Positions 58,338 to 64,000 of a stretch of DNA of 64,000 bases are shown piece after piece. The notes under the pieces are model-generated. The model had not been told where the DNA came from. It ran no database searches and saw only the letters and a list, made by a program, of their open reading frames with translations. A program made the position numbers and the translations under genes. This stretch comes from Macrotrachela quadricornifera (Eukaryota; Rotifera; Eurotatoria; Philodinida; Philodinidae), in NCBI GenBank assembly GCA_022393335.1, contig JAJEKB010000790.1:62001-126000 (forward strand). Direction: 5' to 3'. Each line of letters starts with the position of its first letter. The first letter of the stretch is position 1.

Positions 58338-61300
58338 TTATATATTAAATGGATTTGTTGAATTAAATCCTTCTTTTTTATTACTTGATATTGGTGATAA
58401 TAAAATAGGATTTAATAAATTTTTAATTGTATCACGTCGTTCACGTTCAGTTATTGGTTGTTTTTTATTATTATTGTTATTATTTGTTACTAAACGTGTT
58501 TTATATGTATTTAATAAATCTATATTTAATTGTGGAACTATCTGATGTAAAACAAAATCAAGTTGTTCACCATATTGATTATACCATAATTCATATATAT
58601 GACCAATTAATGATATAAGATTTGTATTAACACCTTCATTTTCACTATGTGTTTCAAGTGCTTTAATTAAACATTGAAATAAAGATTTTATATCAATTAG
58701 TAAAGATGAATTAATATGTTTATCAATAATATCTGTATAAAGTTTTGTTATTGGAAGTATAATAGGTAAAATTCGATTAATACAATATGCATCCGGAAAT
58801 GTTAAACATTCAAATAAAATTTGTATAATACTACTAAAAAGACGTAGAGCCAATTGAGAATCTAAATAATAAATTATATAATTAATATTTTTTTATATTA
58901 ATTACTGATTTAAAAATAATTAAATCTACTGATTTATTTTGAAGAAAAAACATATAATCAATGAATGAACTTACTTTGTCGAGACATTTTCATCATATAT
59001 AGAAAAAGTTCACTATAATCCATTTTTTCTTGAGAATTATTTAATTTATTATTTATATTATTATTTGTAACTTGTTCATCCCATTCATCAATTTGATCTA
59101 AATCTCCATTTGTTTCTTCACACATACTTTCACTATTATGTTGTTTATTCTTTTTTTTATTAGCATTAATCAATGTAAAATTTGATTGTCCTGGTATTGT
59201 TTTAAATATAAAATATCTTATAATATCATTAAAATCTCGTGTTATTAAAACACAAACACATTCTTCAATAACTTCATCTGAACATTCACCTTGTGGTTGA
59301 TTATTTGTTGTTGTTGTTGTTAATAAATTTTTCCATATAATTGTTAAACGTTGTTGAATATAAGGTAAAAAAATATCAAGAAATGTAAGAAATAATTCAT
59401 TTATTATTTCTTTATCTATTGTTATTATTGAACAATAACATTCAAGAAATAAACGACAAAATTGTCTTAAAACAATACGTAAACGAAATGATGGTAATGT
59501 ATTAAAATTTTCAAAAAGAATTTTTTGTAAAAATATTCTTACAAAATAATTCTCATCATTTAATTTTAAATAATATAAATCAATATCATGAGCAAAATAT
59601 ATTCCATTTATTTGATAACATATATCAAATAAACGATGAAGATAATCACGAAGATCTTGATTATCATTTATAGAATTTGATATTGATGAAGAACGATTTA
59701 AATTTACTGGAAGACTTGAAGGTGTAGTACTAATTAATAAAATAGAAATATAATTAAATTATTATTTCATTTTATATAATTTAAATATAAGTTCAAAATA
59801 AAGATTGATTAGTCGAGATTATACCATATATAAAATCTTATATAAATGTCTTCCTCCACTTCTAGCAATTATAATTTAAATATATTTAGAATAGTGTTCA
59901 AAAAATTTGATACTCTCTATTTTATATACCTGAAAAATTGTTTTAACATAGACAAGAAAAGCCATGCCCATTTGATGTACGGATCGAAAAACCAAGCACG
60001 TTCAGATTCCACAGTTCTCAATTGCTTTCATGCATATCCGCAGTACGTTTTTAGTATTGAATGTGCTGTTCGCACAAGTTGCCCTCGGAAAAATATTAGC
60101 AAAAAAAAAGAGTGATGCTACACGAATAGGAATTTACAAATAACTGTCATTCAACATTCGAATATATAGAATATGCCTTAGACATGCATTCATCAACAAT
60201 CAATTCAATTATGTATGACTCAAGGTTGTTAGTCTGCTAGATCGTCCGTCAAGCGAGGCTAAAAGTTGAAACGTTATGCTAGTCTGATTTGTCCATAAAA
60301 TATTGAACCTGATCAGAACAAAGTGGTTGGCCTGGGTTTCACATAGTATCTGTTTTCCTAATATTAGACAAATTTATTCGATTCTAGCAATGAATGCTGC
60401 CAGATAACGTCATGTTTAGTATTACAGAACATACATTAATTGATAAATTTCTTTGAATTGAGAACAATTGAATAATATACTTTACATTTCTACTGTTGAA
60501 AAATGAGTAATCAAATGTATATGTCCTTGCTTGTAGGTACTAATACTTCTTATTCTGTACATTTTCTTTTATCTCTTCATTGTATGCCTGTACACATGTG
60601 GGTTTTGTTATTGTAATTACATTTTTTCCAATTATGTGAAACAGTGTTGAGATAATCAAAAACATTTTGATAAATCAAGCATTTGTTGTATAACAAATAG
60701 TTATGATTTATCTTCTTGTTATAATTTGCTATTTCGTGTGAGAATCCGTTAACATACTATTTTTATCAAAATAAGTTCAGTAAATAACTAGAATTAGGAT
60801 TCTAAATCAAGAATATAAGCTGATTCTGCTCAAAAAGCTCCGAAATATGGTAGAAATTTGGAAACATGAACAAGAATTCAGCGCCCACTTCGAATAGGTC
60901 CTAATGAGAAACAGAAAAATCTGGTTAGTAAACTCGATCGCCAAATTTTTGCTTCCGAACTTCAAGCATTTCTCAAAACATTCGGTTCGAAAACGGCGTT
61001 TTTTCTAATGACACCCTCCCGAAAATTCACGATTTTGGTTTCTGAAATGATTGACCTGATCATACATTGTTAAAGAGTTTTGTGTATTCAAAACATCAGA
61101 AACATAAATTGGCCTAGTTTGGCAGCTCTGGTATGGCTATGTGAAGATCAATTCCGTCTTGAATTGACACAGTCTCTGATAATTCGTTATAGTTTGATCA
61201 AACAATCTGTTAGCAACTGATGAAATATACCAACAGATATTTGCCACAAATCTTCAAAACTATATCAGAATGAAGACAAACAAGCGGCGTTCCAAATGTT

Positions 61301-64000
61301 ATTCTTTATGAAAATAAGATCAGATTACACTAAGCTTAGATTGCAAATGAATTATTAATAGAAAAATATACAGAACCATATTCAAATTCTTCTTATTTCC
61401 AAAATATAGAAAACAATCACATAAATTTCAGTTCATCAATGACAACATAATCTTAATTGCTTTCGAACAATATATTAACAATCTTATATAAGACAACTTC
61501 AAAAATTATTCTATTCAAATATATTGATGCTTAAAATTAATACTTTAAAAAATACACTAGTACTATCCTTGGAATATTTACCTAAGAATTGGTAAAAAAA
61601 GCTTTTTTTTTTAATATCTTATATGCAAAGATAAAAATAATTAAAACTTTTCTTACGTTGATGCAATTGTTGCTTTTGCCATATTATTACTTTCATATGT
61701 ACCTAAATATAACTGTTTTTCTGTATTACTATATGTTAAATTTGCTTTTAATATATCATAATATGGATTAATATCTCGATCATATAATTGATTACAAAAT
61801 TGTGTTATTTTTATTATATAATCAAATAAAATTGGTCGAAGACATATACAAATTTTTTCATGTAAATTATTATCTATTTGTTGTTGTTTTGAATAACGTA
61901 ATAATAAACATAAACAATGTAATGCAAGCATTAAATTTCTTCGTCGATAATATATTATTTTCATATTATTAATATCATTTGAACATAAATCAAGATAATC
62001 AATAAATTCTTTTAATGTATCAACATTTAATGATATATTTAATATTTCATAAATTGGTTTAATAAGTTCATAAAAATCTTCTATTACTATTGTTGTTGTT
62101 TGATGAATTAATTTATAATAAAATAATATTTGTATTGAATCAAGTAATTTTAATGTTGAACATGATAATTCATCAATAATAATTGTTAAAGAATTTTTTG
62201 TTAATTGAAATTCATTTTTATAAAGTTGACATAGAAATGGAAATAATTCAGAATAATAATCAATTATTTTCATTGGAAAATTTTTACATAAATAAAGAAA
62301 TGCATTTGATGATTGTGTTTGCATGGTTTCAGATTCATTTAAATTTATTCTATCTATATTAAAAGAAAAATTATTTAAAAGAAAAAAAATGTCTTTTTTT
62401 TTACTAATTGATTGTTGTTGATATAATTGAAATGTTGTTAATAGACGTTGAATTATTTTTATAGCTAATGTTTCATCATTTTGTGTAAGAAAAAACATAC
62501 ATGAAAGTAAATTTAATATATGTCCATGAATATGTTCACTTAAATTTGGTGTAAATTCTAATAAAAATTTTAATGTACGTAAAAAATCTTCTGTTATAAA
62601 AATATTTTTTATTGTTGATATTGATGAAGATAATAATTCTTTACGTATTATAAATAAAACATGATCAAGTAATAAATAAAATGCTTCCCATTCAATTATT
62701 AAATATATTGAATATAATGATGTTGATGATAAATTTGAAGTTTTATTTGGTGTACGTTGAATAAGAGATTCAAGATAGATAAAAAGTTTTTCAACAATTG
62801 ATTTTAAATATAATAGATTTCTTTCAATATCTATTAAATAATTAAAAGAAAAGAAAATAAACATTTTTTAGAGTAATTATTTATATAATCTTAGTTTTCT
62901 AAAATGAAGATCGAATATTCAAGAATTATATGATAATCTTAATGTTATCTTTCATTAATATATTCAATTCTAGTTGATTCTTAAGGGTACATCACTCTTT
63001 TTTTGACCAGTTCTGAATCTCAAAGATAGTAAGGCCGATGAGGCTGAAATTTCTACCACAGATAGAGGACCTAAATTGATGAGACACGTGTTCGAGGAAA
63101 ATTTACCAAAGAAGCCTTCATTGATTTTTTTTGAAAAATCTCATTTTCTTTTTTTTATATCGAAAACATCTAAAGGTTTTCTAGAAAACCAATGTCCTGA
63201 CCTTTTTGAACGCTATAACTTCGGATGAAAATAGCGATTCTATGCAGTATCTGTTATGAGGACTACTTTTTACCTGTTATTATTGGAAAAAATTTTAGCA
63301 CTTTTGAGTGTACTAACCTCTCGTAAAAATCAAATAAAAAACTGTTGGCAGATCGAATTGAGCTCATTCAAGGGTAGATCGAAAGAATATATCCAGTGTA
63401 TCTTTAAAGGACATAAACAAAAGAAAACATGCAGAGGGAAGTACCCTTAACATCCGTTTTTTCCTAAATTTTTATCAATTATTCACATATTCGATATATT
63501 TATAATGCATTTAATAGAAATTCTCAGATACTACGAATTAGATAGGAAAAAAAACTAACTCTATGATCTTTTTACACTATTTTTACTATGAAATAAGTTA
63601 TTAATATAAACTAACCTGGACCTGTTCCAGTAAAAAATAAACTAATAAATGATTTAATTAATTTTTGTAATTCACTTCTATATTGTGAAAAAAATTTCCA
63701 AAAAAATTGTTCTTCACTATCATATTCAAATAAAGCATAAATAAAACATTGTTGATTATGTATATATTGTTTTTTAAATGAATCATTTTCATTATCAATA
63801 AATACTGTTGTTGTTGTTGTTGTTGATGGAAAATGAATACGATGTAATGATTGTTTTAAATTAAAAATTAATTTTAAACAAAATTCTTCATTTAATAATA
63901 ATAATGGTTGTCGAATAAGAAAATAATTTAATGATTGATAAGAATTTAATGATAATAAATGAAATGGATGTTGATTTAATAAAAGAAGAAATTGTAAAAA
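58338..64000 (-). CDS. XPO5: Exportin-5-like karyopherin, C-terminal part
   Basis: Four exons are visible on the minus strand: >64000-63616, 62830-61657, 59729-58975 and 58861-58338, in matching phase, about 945 residues with the N-terminal part off the window (human XPO5 is 1204). The sequence is all-helical HEAT-repeat type. The C-terminal region aligns in order with XPO5: FRLRIVLRQFCRLFLECY, PYIQQRLTIIW, LFQCLIKALETHSENEGVN, LISLIGHIYELW, and a basic ERERRDTIKNLL near the end. XPO5 exports pre-miRNAs and some tRNAs with RanGTP. Long Asn/Asp-rich inserts and strong AT bias (Ile, Asn, Leu TTA) obscure the alignment, so another exportin is not excluded. Introns are 113, 1927 and 785 nt; the 785-nt one holds a MITE. 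Confidence 0.78.
59730..61656 (-). other. XPO5: Large XPO5 intron (1.9 kb)
   Basis: The longest intron in the window. The stretch 60860-61150 is less AT-rich and differs in composition from normal introns here, suggesting inserted repeat DNA, but I found no coding motif, TIR or duplication that identifies it. Confidence 0.5.
62981..63450. mobile_element. TTAA-flanked, piggyBac-type MITE in an XPO5 intron
   Basis: The element begins TTAAGGGTACATCACTCT (62981-62998) and ends GTACCCTTAA (63441-63450). Thus TTAA is present at both ends, followed by perfect GGGTAC inverted termini, with similarity extending (GGGTACaTCaCTCT against GGGTACtTCcCTCT). TTAA target duplications are the hallmark of the piggyBac superfamily. 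At 470 bp with no transposase it is non-autonomous. It contains a perfect 16-bp palindrome GGTTTTCTAGAAAACC near 63175-63190. Confidence 0.8.

Noticed and set aside
63256..63450. 64-codon frame in the XPO5 intron
   Set aside because: Falls inside the TTAA-flanked MITE and has no transposase similarity.
1..64000. CRISPR arrays, prokaryotic operons, rRNA genes
   Set aside because: None is present; the window is intron-bearing animal nuclear DNA, and the tandem repeats seen are microsatellites or coding repeats.

Overview
The window is nuclear DNA of a small-genome, strongly AT-rich animal. Most genes carry many short introns (about 45-70 nt, GT..AG), coding capacity lies on both strands, and the gene set is metazoan: a Hox gene, YTHDF, exportin-5, delta-tubulin, APC8 and a mitochondrial carrier. 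The Hox homeodomain is Antennapedia/Lox5-like. Several genes have a splice-acceptor AG at or just before the start codon with no obvious local donor, as expected with spliced-leader trans-splicing. A rotifer or other small spiralian fits best, but this is inference and no species is claimed.

Layout. 1-5.2 kb: 3' end of a cadherin-like membrane protein, then LRRC58. 5.2-8.8 kb (minus): URM1 and a YTHDF m6A reader. 9.4-16.7 kb (plus): SCYL2 pseudokinase, then an unrecognised low-complexity protein built of degenerate repeats. 17.1 kb (minus): a secreted GM2-activator-like ML protein. 19-22.2 kb (plus): NOP16 and delta-tubulin only 65 nt apart, a possible operon. 22.5-25.8 kb (minus): SLC25A20 carnitine carrier and a BCAP29/31 ER protein. 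27.8-30 kb (plus): a 15-exon PLP threonine dehydratase with ACT domain. 30-35 kb: a 5-kb gene-free stretch leading to a Hox gene (35-36.4 kb) whose homeobox is split by three introns and includes a 17-nt microexon.

38.8-42.2 kb: a small secreted protein, the Rieske protein UQCRFS1 (minus) and a small hydrophobic ORF. 43-52 kb: a head-to-tail cluster of four intronless paralogues with a dynein light chain (LC8)-like core and diverged N-termini; a decayed mariner transposase lies between copies two and three. 52-64 kb (minus): a small disordered protein, APC8/CDC23 and the 3' part of exportin-5, which runs off the window.

Mobile DNA is sparse and mostly intronic: an inverted-repeat element in SCYL2, another in delta-tubulin, and a TTAA-flanked piggyBac-type MITE in exportin-5. 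Most genes are unrelated housekeeping loci. The least explained parts are the LC8-like cluster, the repeat protein, the Hox microexon, the small secreted protein ending in YYG, and the foldback elements.
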